Source: Aurantiochytrium sp. KH105
Lineage: Eukaryota; Sar; Bigyra; Thraustochytrida; Thraustochytriidae
NCBI GenBank assembly: GCA_003116975.1
Contig: BGKB01000277.1
Span: forward strand, 1-59,986
Direction of reading: 5' to 3'
Length of the DNA: 59,986 nucleotides
Part shown: in pieces, positions 49,111 through 57,855 of the stretch
How positions within the stretch are numbered: position 1 is the stretch's first letter
How the letters are laid out: every line of letters begins with the position of its first letter
The notes under the pieces: generated by a model
Seen by the model: only the letters and a program-made list of their open reading frames with translations
Databases searched by the model: none
What the model was told of the DNA's origin: nothing
Position numbers and translations under genes: made by a program

Positions 49111-49717
49111 CCTAGATTTGATCTGACCTGGCGTTCCGTATGTCCAAGCCGAGCAAGCTACCTCACAAAAACCCAAGAAAAAAATAAAAAGAAAAGTAAA
49201 GTGCCTTGCTCTCATCTTCTTGTTCTTGCCCGCGTTTGCTCTTTTTTCGTTTCAATTCTCGCTGGTGAACCTTTACCCGACAGCTCCAGCTCCACACTCA
49301 CGCACACAGCAGCTTCGAGACTTTTCAGTAAGTACACAGGAAATGAACTTCGCGCGGTGTGAAAGATCATGCGTACAATCTTCATTGTAGCCTCGGTTTT
49401 GGCTACAACTTTCTGGCTAGTTCCCTATTTTTTACGATGCAAGCAATTTAATGTCTTTGTCATCAAGGTCACGTTCCAATCATGAAACTCGGTTATTTTT
49501 GGCAGTCTTCCTCGCCGAGTCCGGACACTACCCTGCGCAAATTCAATTGCTTGGTTGAAGAAGAGAAATACAGTGTAAAAAGTGGCGAATTAGGCAAGGC
49601 AGTTGTTGATTCTCACAGCAAGCCTCGGGCCATTTTGCTGCCCAGACCTTTCAAATTTGTTTCGCATCATGTATCATATGTTTTTTTTTTTGGGGGGGGG
49701 GGGGAATTTGGTAAAAT
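49111..49717. other. Convergent region, MOB copy D to thermospermine synthase-like gene
   Basis: Includes 'cgagacttttcagtaagtac' at 49313 followed by 'atgaacttc' at 49341, resembling the start of copy A but then diverging into stops, and a T11-G13 homopolymer junction at 49681-49704. No functional gene. Confidence 0.5.
49681..49704. repeat. T11-G13 homopolymer junction
   Basis: Eleven T followed by thirteen G, just 3' of the thermospermine synthase-like gene. Length is prone to sequencing error. Confidence 0.9.
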
Positions 49718-50926
49718 CTAGCTCGCGAACATGAAGACAGGGTTGTCGATCGTCATGACGCGATCCTCCTCTTCGCATTGCTGACGAATCTCCTTGGGCA
49801 GTCCCGAGATGCCACGCCACGCAAGACCATCCAGGAAGCGCATGCCATCCATGCCGCCCTTGATGCGCTTCTCGATCTGGTTGTTGAACTCCTCCACATC
49901 GCGGTTGAGCACATCCCGCTTGTCTGCCTCAGGGTCCGAGGACTTGAAGGCGAGGTTGAAGCCCCAGTTGCAGCCAAAGGAAGGCACATCCACGGCATAC
50001 GGGACGACCACGTCGAACGCCGATCGCAGGGTGCTGTGGATCACCGTGAAGCACTCCTTCTGGGCGTTGTACACTGCACCAGGGCCCGACTGGGTCACGA
50101 GAATACCACCCTCGTTAAGACGATGCTTTTGCACATACTCGTAGAACTCGTTCGTGTACAACTTGTATCCGGGGCCGGCCTCGATGGGGTCGCAAATGTC
50201 CATGATGATTACGTCAAAGGTCTCCTCGGTATCCTCGAGCCAGCGCAGAGCGTCCTTGTACTCGACGTGGAAGCGGGGGTCCTCGTACGCGCCACCGTTC
50301 CACTCGGGGAGCTGCTTGCGGCAAATGTCGCAAGCCACCTCGTCAATGTCGATCATCACGCAGCGCTCGACGCTGGAATGTCGCAGGACCTCGCGCGCCG
50401 TGGCAAATTCGCCGCCGCCGCCAATGAAAACCTTTTTGGGCGACTTGTGCAAGAGCATTGCGGGATGCACGAGGGATTCGTGGTAAATGTGCTCATCGGC
50501 CTCGGCGCTCTGCGTCTGGCCATCCATGACCAGGGTGCGTCCGAACTGCGTGGTCTCGATCACCTGCACGCGCTGAAAGGTCGACCGCGCGTCGAACGAG
50601 ATGTTCTGCAGGGCCAGCTCCACGCGGAAGTCCTCGGTGAGGCCCTCCTTGAACCAGAAGGCGTCGCGCTCCTCGGCGCGCTCCTCCTCCTCCTCCTCCG
50701 TCACGGTCGCGATGTCCTCGGTCGTTGAGGCCGCCGGGCGCGTCGGCTTTGCGCTGGCCTGCGCCTTTTTCCCGCCGCTGCTGCTCGGCCCAAAGAGCGT
50801 CTTCGAGACCCACTCGCGGCCCCGCGTCGCCACGATGCGCAGGCCCCCGGACGCCGCCGCGCCCACGACCACGCCCGCCAGCGCGCCGGCCGCGAGCTGC
50901 GAGCTCACCTGCAGACGCACCTCCAT
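49718..50926 (-). CDS. Thermospermine/spermidine synthase-like aminopropyltransferase
   Basis: A 402-residue polyamine aminopropyltransferase, which adds an aminopropyl group from decarboxylated SAM to a polyamine. Core motifs: GRTLVMDGQTQSAEADEHIYHESLVHPA, then VFIGGGGEFATAREVLRH (about residue 165, the nucleotide-binding loop), MIDIDEVACDICR, YKDALRWLE and DVIIMDICDP. The 'QSAE.DE.IYHE' and 'GGGE..TARE' wording is nearer plant thermospermine synthase (ACL5) than classical spermidine synthase. The N-terminal 35 residues (SSQLAAGALAGVVVGAAASGG) form a hydrophobic stretch with a basic follow-up, either a membrane anchor or an organelle signal, and are followed by an acidic linker (EEEEEERAEERD). 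Divergent from the capping fusion gene. Confidence 0.88.
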   Translation of the reverse strand: MEVRLQVSSQLAAGALAGVVVGAAASGGLRIVATRGREWVSKTLFGPSSSGGKKAQASAKPTRPAASTTEDIATVTEEEEEERAEERDAFWFKEGLTEDFRVELALQNISFDARSTFQRVQVIETTQFGRTLVMDGQTQSAEADEHIYHESLVHPAMLLHKSPKKVFIGGGGEFATAREVLRHSSVERCVMIDIDEVACDICRKQLPEWNGGAYEDPRFHVEYKDALRWLEDTEETFDVIIMDICDPIEAGPGYKLYTNEFYEYVQKHRLNEGGILVTQSGPGAVYNAQKECFTVIHSTLRSAFDVVVPYAVDVPSFGCNWGFNLAFKSSDPEADKRDVLNRDVEEFNNQIEKRIKGGMDGMRFLDGLAWRGISGLPKEIRQQCEEEDRVMTIDNPVFMFAS

Positions 50927-51850
50927 GGTCTTCTCGTCCTCCTGCTCCGCCCTCTACGTCTCCTTCTCCTTCTTCTCCTACGTCTTCTTCTTCTTCTTCT
51001 TCTTCTTGTCCTGCACGAAGCCGCCCTCGCTCGCCCGGCCCCCGTGCGCGCGCAAGCTGCCGCTCCCGAAGCCGCTCTGCGCGTAGTTGATCGCGCCGCC
51101 GCCGCCGTCTGTGGTCCCGTCGCCACTCGCTGCGCCAGAGGGGACGCCCTGCCTGGGTACCCGCGTCCCTGCTGCTGCTGTTTGTGCGCTAGTACCACAC
51201 GATCTCTGATCTCCGAGCCGCCATTCCTCGCTCGAATTGCGGCTTGCGCGCGCGCTTGGCAAATGCGCCCATGCGTCGCAGCACCCGTGCTCGCCGAGGC
51301 TTTCGGAGGCCGGCAAGGACCGCTCGACGTCTGTCTTCACCTTTTTTCAACTGTCAGTCCAAGAAGTTGAGTTGAGATTTTGGAGATTCCCTAAATGGTA
51401 AAGGGACCTAAAATGTATAAAAAGAGACCCAATTAAAGGGGCAGCTCGAGTCAACGCCCGCGGCGTGCAAAGACCGATTATCTCGCGCGCGCGGCAGAGG
51501 CCGCCGCGCTGCCGAGGAGAGGAGGTGGGAGCGAGAGAAGGGTCGGGGGGCGAAGCGCGCGCAAGAGGCGGAGGAGCCGCGCCCAGCGTCTCTTCCCGCG
51601 AGTTCCGGCCTCGCCGCCTGGCAGAGGTAGATCGATTTATAAAACTATCTACGCTGCCGACGAGTCAGAACAACCCAACTACTCTTCAGCTGAGCTGTGG
51701 CCGCCCGCGCGAGCACTTGCAGGCTCGGTTCAGGGCAGACGAACGAAGTGGCGAGCGTGGCATCTCACCGATTCGACACCTGTCTTGATAAAACGCAAGG
51801 CGCAAGCGCGAGCGTGCTTGTGTGTATAGAGTGCCAATCCTTTTGAAAAG
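50927..51850. promoter_or_regulatory. Divergent upstream region, aminopropyltransferase / capping fusion
   Basis: 924 bases with a (TTC)n run at 50984-51006. The last 250 bases before 51851 are the presumed leader of the capping gene. Frames here on both strands are compositionally biased and lack domains. Confidence 0.5.
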
Positions 51851-54574
51851 ATGGCGGAAACGCCAGTTGTAAAGATCACCCAGGCGAGGGAGTCCCGGCT
51901 GGGCGATGAGGTCCTCGCGCTCTTTGATAAACGCTGCAGGCAACTCATGGAGCGCATCCTCGACGAACGCCAAGCACCTGCCCACGCCCCTTTGCCCGAC
52001 GAGAGCGTCATCGAAATTGAAGCCCGCACAGGGAAAAAAGGAAAGGACGGCTTCGTTCCCGGCGTGGGGAGACGCTTCTTTAGTGGCATGCTTGACTACT
52101 TTCTTCGGAAAGAAAAGAGTGGCACTTGGATGCGAGCCGACGAGCGCAGGCAAAAGGTTGGCTTCAAACATACAGACTTTGTCGATGTTGTCTTTCAAGA
52201 CGACGTCCGTGTCACTGTCCGTGTCGAACGTGGAGCCAACGAGCGCGTCGAGAACATTGAAGTGCAAGAAGTCATCACGAAACGGAAGCTTGGCAAAGCA
52301 AACGACTTTATCATCAAGTCCCCCGCGCTCAAGGCAGAAGATATTCATTTGCGCATCGGCATTGCCGTAGAGGAGCACATTCGAGAAAATACGCGAGAGT
52401 ACGAAGCGCACGTTTGCGCTGCCAAGCGCGCCATCAATGACGCTTTTAACGTTTCCACCCGCGTCAAGCTTCTAGGCGGCATCGAGCTCACCCTGCGCAA
52501 AGGCGCTCAACCCGTCGGCCTCATGTTCCCACCCGACAACGAGCAGCTCGCTAGGGGTCCAATGGGATTTGCGGACCCACTTTACATCGCGGCCAAAGAA
52601 CACAACGATATGCTAGACGCTCGTCTTGCCGGCCAGCTAAAGTGGACACTCTTGCAGCCTTCCAATCTTCCTGGCTGCAAGGGCCGTCCCAACGTTGCCC
52701 TTCGCGATAAAAAGACGCTGGAACCCAAACTCTTTTTGACGAACCTTCCGGGCATTGTCCAACTCAGCAACGGTGCCAAGTACGCCGCGTACGCTTGCCA
52801 GTACATCATTCGCGCCCCGCTCGCGGATATTCTCTGCGGACACGGGACCTTTGCCAATGACGTCAGCTCGGACGAACAAGATACCGACCAGGGGCCTGAT
52901 TTGCCCATCAAGGTATTCCGTCGCAAAAAGCGTTGGTCCTTTGAGCTTCGGCATAATCAACATCTCGACATGACCGAGTCGCGGCAGTCAAGTAATCTCG
53001 CTACGCTCAACAACGAGCCGCCCGTCTTTGAGGTAGAAATCGAGAAGACGCTGTCGTCCGCGGGATGCCGCAAGCGCTCGCTCAGCGAGCTTGCATTCGA
53101 CCTAAACGCTGTGGCGCTCGCCGACGCCTTTCTGGCCGACATTGCGAGTCGCATTTATGGCGCTGCACTCCCTCCATTGCAGCTCGAGACAGCACCCGGA
53201 CATTGGCGCGAACAGGCCGAAAAGGACAAAACGCGAACAAAACGATTCAAGGCTGACCTCGCCCAGGCCGACGAGACCGCCAAGGACAACTACAAGGATG
53301 CCATGCAGCTCGACGCGCCCGAGCTCGCAGACCAGAAGGCTTCGGCAGGGTTTTACAACAAGCTTGACCGCAGTTCCGAGGCCAAGCGTTCCGACAGCCT
53401 CATTTACCATATGCGCTGTCTGAACAACTTTGTGAAAAACGTCGTCATCAAGGAAGCTCTCTCGCGCTCCCTTGACAGCACCTTGCGCGAGCCAGGCAGT
53501 GGCATCAAGGTTCTCGATCTTGCCTGCGGTAAAGGTGCCGATATGCGCAAGATCACTACTTCCGCCAAGGCTCTCAAGGTCCGCATTGACCAGTACGTTG
53601 GTGTCGATATCGCGCGCAACTCGCTCGACGATGCCGTCAGTCGTCTCGACGCCATGGCATCCAAGCGGCCCAACTTTAGCATCCGCTACGTGGAGGCAGA
53701 CCTTGGTCAGCACTTTTTGAGCGCAGAGGCAAATAGCGAGGAGGACTTCCGTCTGCTCGAGCAATGGGACAATCAGTCGCAGACCTGGTCCAAAAAGCCT
53801 CCGAGCCAGACTCTTTCCATGTCAGACTCGTTCGACCTTGTCACCATGCAATTCTCCATGCATTACATGTTCCAGAATTACGAGCGCGCAAGTCATTTTT
53901 TCTCCACGCTGGGCCGCCATATGCGACCCGGTAGCGTCTTTGTCGCGACCACCGTGTACGCGGACGAGATGGTGCGCAAACTCATGGAGGCTGGTCCAGG
54001 AGCAGATAGCTTTACGATTCGGGACGACGCCGGCGTGGCCACCTGCCACGTCAAATTTGACCCCGCCTTTCTTTCGCAATTTCTTGGCAGCGACTCAGAC
54101 GGCGATGTGGAAATGACGGGTTCGGCCTCTGGGCATGATGTGAGCGACCCCATGATGGGCATTCGCTATACGTTTCGACTTCTCGACGGCGATTCTGATG
54201 ATGCTCAAGCTGTCAACGCGCCCGAGTGGCTTGTTCCGCAAGCCCTCCTTGTCAAACTTGCCACCGTGCATAACTTTAATCTCGTGCGCTATGAGCGCCT
54301 TCCAAACTGTGCCTCACGGCATATCAACCATGATGGAAACCGTCACGACGCACTGTACCGACTCATGAACGTGCTCAATCATCGTGGCACCGTTTCGGGA
54401 ACGGAGTGGGACATTGCTTCGCTCTACGTTGTTGTCGAGCTACAAAAAGAGCACAAGCCCGCGGGGATGCGGGAAGCGCTCACGCGGCTCAAGGAGCGCA
54501 TTCCAAATTACAAGGAACTCCCATCCGCCGAAAAACAGTTGCTCCTCGACACCATCCTCAAACAGCCCGAGTAG
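51851..54574 (+). CDS. Fused mRNA 5'-triphosphatase (Cet1-type) and cap guanine-N7 methyltransferase
   Basis: A 907-residue protein covering the first and third steps of mRNA cap formation. Residues 1-420 form a metal-dependent (tunnel-fold) RNA triphosphatase: VIEIEARTG with Glu55/Glu57 (first metal-ligand strand), VTVRVERG, AEDIHLRIGIAVE (the D-x-R-I-S-like strand), RRKKRWSFEL and VFEVEIEKT with Glu394/396/398 (last ligand strand). An insert of about 150 residues (about 210-355) separates the central strands. Residues 500-907 are a SAM-dependent cap methyltransferase: IYHMRCLNNFVKNVVI, VLDLACGKGADMRK (554-567), YVGVDIA, DLVTMQFSMHYMF and the C-terminal EWDIASLYVVV. No KxDG nucleotidyl-transfer motif of guanylyltransferase is present. 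The middle enzyme must be encoded elsewhere. Nuclear, co-transcriptional role expected. Confidence 0.88.
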   Translation: MAETPVVKITQARESRLGDEVLALFDKRCRQLMERILDERQAPAHAPLPDESVIEIEARTGKKGKDGFVPGVGRRFFSGMLDYFLRKEKSGTWMRADERRQKVGFKHTDFVDVVFQDDVRVTVRVERGANERVENIEVQEVITKRKLGKANDFIIKSPALKAEDIHLRIGIAVEEHIRENTREYEAHVCAAKRAINDAFNVSTRVKLLGGIELTLRKGAQPVGLMFPPDNEQLARGPMGFADPLYIAAKEHNDMLDARLAGQLKWTLLQPSNLPGCKGRPNVALRDKKTLEPKLFLTNLPGIVQLSNGAKYAAYACQYIIRAPLADILCGHGTFANDVSSDEQDTDQGPDLPIKVFRRKKRWSFELRHNQHLDMTESRQSSNLATLNNEPPVFEVEIEKTLSSAGCRKRSLSELAFDLNAVALADAFLADIASRIYGAALPPLQLETAPGHWREQAEKDKTRTKRFKADLAQADETAKDNYKDAMQLDAPELADQKASAGFYNKLDRSSEAKRSDSLIYHMRCLNNFVKNVVIKEALSRSLDSTLREPGSGIKVLDLACGKGADMRKITTSAKALKVRIDQYVGVDIARNSLDDAVSRLDAMASKRPNFSIRYVEADLGQHFLSAEANSEEDFRLLEQWDNQSQTWSKKPPSQTLSMSDSFDLVTMQFSMHYMFQNYERASHFFSTLGRHMRPGSVFVATTVYADEMVRKLMEAGPGADSFTIRDDAGVATCHVKFDPAFLSQFLGSDSDGDVEMTGSASGHDVSDPMMGIRYTFRLLDGDSDDAQAVNAPEWLVPQALLVKLATVHNFNLVRYERLPNCASRHINHDGNRHDALYRLMNVLNHRGTVSGTEWDIASLYVVVELQKEHKPAGMREALTRLKERIPNYKELPSAEKQLLLDTILKQPE

Positions 54575-54702
54575 GCGACAGAATTGATGAATTTATTCAC
54601 AAACAAAGTTTTTACTTGTAGTGGGTAGGCGTAGGCCTACATGCAAAGCAACTTACAGTCAAAGTAAGATGGAAACTAAAGAAAAAACGGAATAAAGAAG
54701 TG

Positions 54703-54734
54703 ATGCCGAGAGAGCGAGCTCGCTCTCTCGGCAT
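54703..54734. repeat. Perfect 32-bp palindrome in a convergent 3' spacer
   Basis: Left arm atgccgagagagcgag is followed directly by its exact reverse complement. It lies in the 247-base gap between the stop codons of the capping fusion and the LRR gene, so it would form a loop-less hairpin in either 3' UTR. Confidence 0.95.
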
Positions 54735-54821
54735 GAGCCCGCGGCGTTGTCTATTCTCTCTTTCTTTTTCATTCAAATTTGATGTTTTTCCAAACCATAA
54801 TAAGCGGCTCATCTCACACAC

Positions 54822-57272
54822 TCAAGAATTTACAACCGTGTACGCTAACGAGTCGAGGTGCAAGTTGACCCCATCTACGGGTGTCTCGTCGATACGAAGC
54901 TCTTCCAGAGCGATGGGAAGCCAGCGAATTTTTGCCAGCTCCTTGAGCGGAAGTTGCGCAGCTCCCGGCAGAAAGAGCTTGCGCATGGAAAAGTGATTAC
55001 GCATCGTAAATAGTTTGGACACCTTGGAACACCACGAGAGGTCAACAATCTCGAGCTCCAGGCAGTCCTCGAGCGGACTCACGTCATGAAGGCTATTGCA
55101 CATGTTCAAGTACACCTCGCGCAAGCGAGGACATGAGCGCAGGATCTCAATGCTCCGCAGCTGCACGCATCGTTTGACATCAAGCACCTGCAGCGACGAT
55201 GCGCACGCCGCAAGACCAGAAATGTCAATCAGCCGGACGAGACTCCGCAGCGTGACGCGGCGAAGCCCGCAGCCACTCTCGAATCGTGGAAACGAGACAA
55301 GATTGCTGTTCCCCGTGAGGTCTAGAGCGCGACAGTGCTTTGCTCGGCCTACGGGGTCGAAATTGGAGAGCTTGCCGCAGCCAGTGAGCACAAGCGAATC
55401 AGCCATGCTGAAACATGGCGTGCTGATTGCTACAAGACCACTGCAGGCTCGCATCACCACGGAACGAAGCCCGCACTTGACTGCGCGATGTGTCCATGCC
55501 AGACTCGAAATGGACGGGCAGCTCACCAAGACGAGTTGATGTAGGTTCTGGAAATCGACCAGTCGTGGCGGCATCTCCAAATGCACAGCCTGCCGCACAA
55601 TGAGCGAACGCAGCGATCGATGCGGTGCAAGACATTCGAGTGTGCGTAAGCTTTGGCCTGGATAATTGACAATCTCAATATGCCTCAGCTGAGGAAGCGC
55701 CGGGAATGCCTCCAATGGGTCATTCTCTTGCGATCCACCTTGGAAAATGAGTGTTAGCCGCTCCAGAAATTGCAATTTGCTCAAAACATTCGCATCAAAG
55801 CCGTCATCCACTGCAGTGTGAAGATGACGCAAATTTAAAAGACTTCGCGACAGATCGCTCATTGTTGTCGATGGCAGACGAATACCTTCGAGCGAAAACG
55901 ATGCACATCGACCTCTGCCCATGCCCGCTGGGATGCTTGCCAAAGACCATGAGCCCAGTGGTACGCAAATCTGAACCGTTTGGATTTTGGCAAGGCCGCG
56001 CAGAGACGCCAGCTCGTTAGATTTGCCGAAGGTTTCTTGCTTGGTGCCGAACGACTTTGCACTACTCGAACCAGGCGCCGAGCGAAGACCACGCAAGCTC
56101 ACGTGAAGCGAATGCAGGTTGCGAGGCCAAGGACCAGCCATGAGGAGCTCTCGTGGATGACCCTCAGCTCCACACAATTGAAGCGTTATTGACAGCAGGG
56201 CTTCGGACGATTGCACAAAGGGTCGAAAACTTGCCATGCACGAGGGCGTGACAAGTTCACAGTTCCAAAGCCAAAGCACCTCGAGAGTGGAGAAGCCATC
56301 CCCAAAGCTGGAGACCTTGAGGTCGCTCAGTTTTAGCACTTTAAGCTGATGAAGTGGTCGTGCAACGACGTCAAGATCCACAACAGCCGTGACCCCGGTC
56401 AGCTCAAGATGTTCGAGACGAACGAGCTGTGCGATTTTCTCGACAGCGGGCGTCCACTCGCTGTTGGAAAGATCAATAATGAGATGGCGAAGGCGCTTTG
56501 CAGCCTCCATGGCGGCAAGACCGCCAAGAACTGCTGGCCCGCATTTCCTAAGCTCCACGAAATCTAGACACGAGGCACACGCAAGGCCGGAAAGGCAGTT
56601 TGCGGGGAGTGACGCGTCCGCTTCGCAAGATATTCGTAGTTTGCAGAGATTTCGCAGTTCGTGGACCCATTGTGTTGTCTGTTGCGTGATGTTGTTGGAA
56701 CGGGCATTTTCAGCCAAAACGTTGTCGAGCCTAAGGCGCCGCAACTTTGGCGCAATCACTTGCAACGGTGCGAGTTGTGAAAGGCGCACGTGTCTTATGG
56801 CGACGCTGTCGAGATTTGGGAATCTGCGCCAGAGCGCTGCGAAATGTTCTTGCAATGCAAAACTTGCAAAGTGCAGCTCAAGCGAGCTTGCGCGAAGCTC
56901 AGGTGCGTCGCGGTCCCACTCGGGCATCCGGGCCAGGGAGAGCGCGCCTGTGGACCGTGGAATCGCCGTCACAGATCCGTCGGCGTGGACTTGCTCGACC
57001 GCGGCGCACTCGAGGCCGCTCACAACGCGTCCTCGCAGAGCAAGGTTGGGCCCGATGCCGACCTTGGCCTGCCAGACATCGCCGCCGCGCGCTGTGTGCG
57101 CCCTCGCGCGCGCGCGCCGCTCCTGCGCGGCCGTGAGCCACACCTCGATCGCCTCGGTGCCGAGGTCCCTCTGCAGAGCGCGGCTCGCGCTCCTCAGCGC
57201 CGCCACGCCCTCCAGCCCCACGAACGGCGCCACGGCAGCGGCCACGTCCTCCAGGCCGCGCGCAGAGCCCAT
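54822..57272 (-). CDS. Leucine-rich-repeat protein, F-box/LRR-like
   Basis: An 816-residue protein from the ATG at 57272; the frame upstream starts only with GTG and is Arg/Pro-rich. Residues 5-35 (LEDVAAAVAPFVGLEGVAALRSASRALQRDL) have the helical layout of a short F-box-like motif, though not a strong match. The rest is a solenoid of about 24-residue leucine-rich repeats, for example LRHIEIVNY, LRSLIVRQ, LHQLVLVSC, LRSVVMRAC, ALDLTGNS, LQVLDVKRC, LREVYLNMC and LEIVDLSWC near the C-terminus. The 'L.L..C..L' wording is of the Cys-containing type found in F-box E3 adaptors. A role in ubiquitin ligase substrate selection is possible but rests on a weak F-box. Confidence 0.75.
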   Translation of the reverse strand: MGSARGLEDVAAAVAPFVGLEGVAALRSASRALQRDLGTEAIEVWLTAAQERRARARAHTARGGDVWQAKVGIGPNLALRGRVVSGLECAAVEQVHADGSVTAIPRSTGALSLARMPEWDRDAPELRASSLELHFASFALQEHFAALWRRFPNLDSVAIRHVRLSQLAPLQVIAPKLRRLRLDNVLAENARSNNITQQTTQWVHELRNLCKLRISCEADASLPANCLSGLACASCLDFVELRKCGPAVLGGLAAMEAAKRLRHLIIDLSNSEWTPAVEKIAQLVRLEHLELTGVTAVVDLDVVARPLHQLKVLKLSDLKVSSFGDGFSTLEVLWLWNCELVTPSCMASFRPFVQSSEALLSITLQLCGAEGHPRELLMAGPWPRNLHSLHVSLRGLRSAPGSSSAKSFGTKQETFGKSNELASLRGLAKIQTVQICVPLGSWSLASIPAGMGRGRCASFSLEGIRLPSTTMSDLSRSLLNLRHLHTAVDDGFDANVLSKLQFLERLTLIFQGGSQENDPLEAFPALPQLRHIEIVNYPGQSLRTLECLAPHRSLRSLIVRQAVHLEMPPRLVDFQNLHQLVLVSCPSISSLAWTHRAVKCGLRSVVMRACSGLVAISTPCFSMADSLVLTGCGKLSNFDPVGRAKHCRALDLTGNSNLVSFPRFESGCGLRRVTLRSLVRLIDISGLAACASSLQVLDVKRCVQLRSIEILRSCPRLREVYLNMCNSLHDVSPLEDCLELEIVDLSWCSKVSKLFTMRNHFSMRKLFLPGAAQLPLKELAKIRWLPIALEELRIDETPVDGVNLHLDSLAYTVVNS

Positions 57273-57855
57273 CGCCGCTCCGTACGCGCTGCACGCCCGG
57301 GCTCTCGTTCGAGGTTTGCCGGCGCCTCGACTTGGCTCAACTCGACTCGGCTCGTCTCGCCTTGCGCGATCTCCATCTCCGTGCACGTGCCGCTGCTGCA
57401 GCTTGTGCAGCTGAGGGAGACACCCGAGTCCTTGGCGGGGTCCTTCTTCAGGTCATCGCGTAATTGCCCAGCCGGCCCTAGCAGCCGAGCATTCGCTGAT
57501 GTTGACTTCTTCGTGCTCGAGGTCCAGGTCGCCTGGGACCCGAATCATCATGGCAGGGCATGCAGGCGCCGTCGATCAGTCAGCGTCGACCTCTTGCCCT
57601 TCCCCTCGGGGCGAAGATGCTCACGCACTTCTGATACTCTCGAACCTCGAGCTCGCGAGCGAGATCCTGCAGGCGATCGATACCTTTGCCAGGGCGCAAT
57701 CGCTGACTTTGTGGCGGTGTCGCTCGCTCGCGACCGACGGCGACGATCTTGGTGATCTTGATTTTTACAATCAAAGCAAGCAAGCAAGCAAGGCGACGCA
57801 AGCAAGAAAGCAAACGCGAGCAAACGAGTAAAAACAAGCAAGCGAGCAAGGCAGT
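57273..57855. promoter_or_regulatory. Divergent upstream region, LRR gene / D-aminoacyl-tRNA deacylase
   Basis: 583 bases with a (CAAG)n-like stretch at 57775-57800 and more just before the deacylase ATG. A 110-codon plus-strand frame (57499-57831) ends 25 bases before it; its last part is a translation of the CAAG repeat, so I do not call it. Confidence 0.45.

Noticed and set aside
54703..54734. Palindrome read as a bacterial-type terminator
   Set aside because: The genes are eukaryotic with introns and the hairpin has no following U run.
57499..57831. 110-codon plus-strand frame just upstream of the tRNA deacylase
   Set aside because: Ends in the CAAG repeat (KQASKATQARKQ); no domain. A short upstream ORF effect cannot be ruled out but is not supported.
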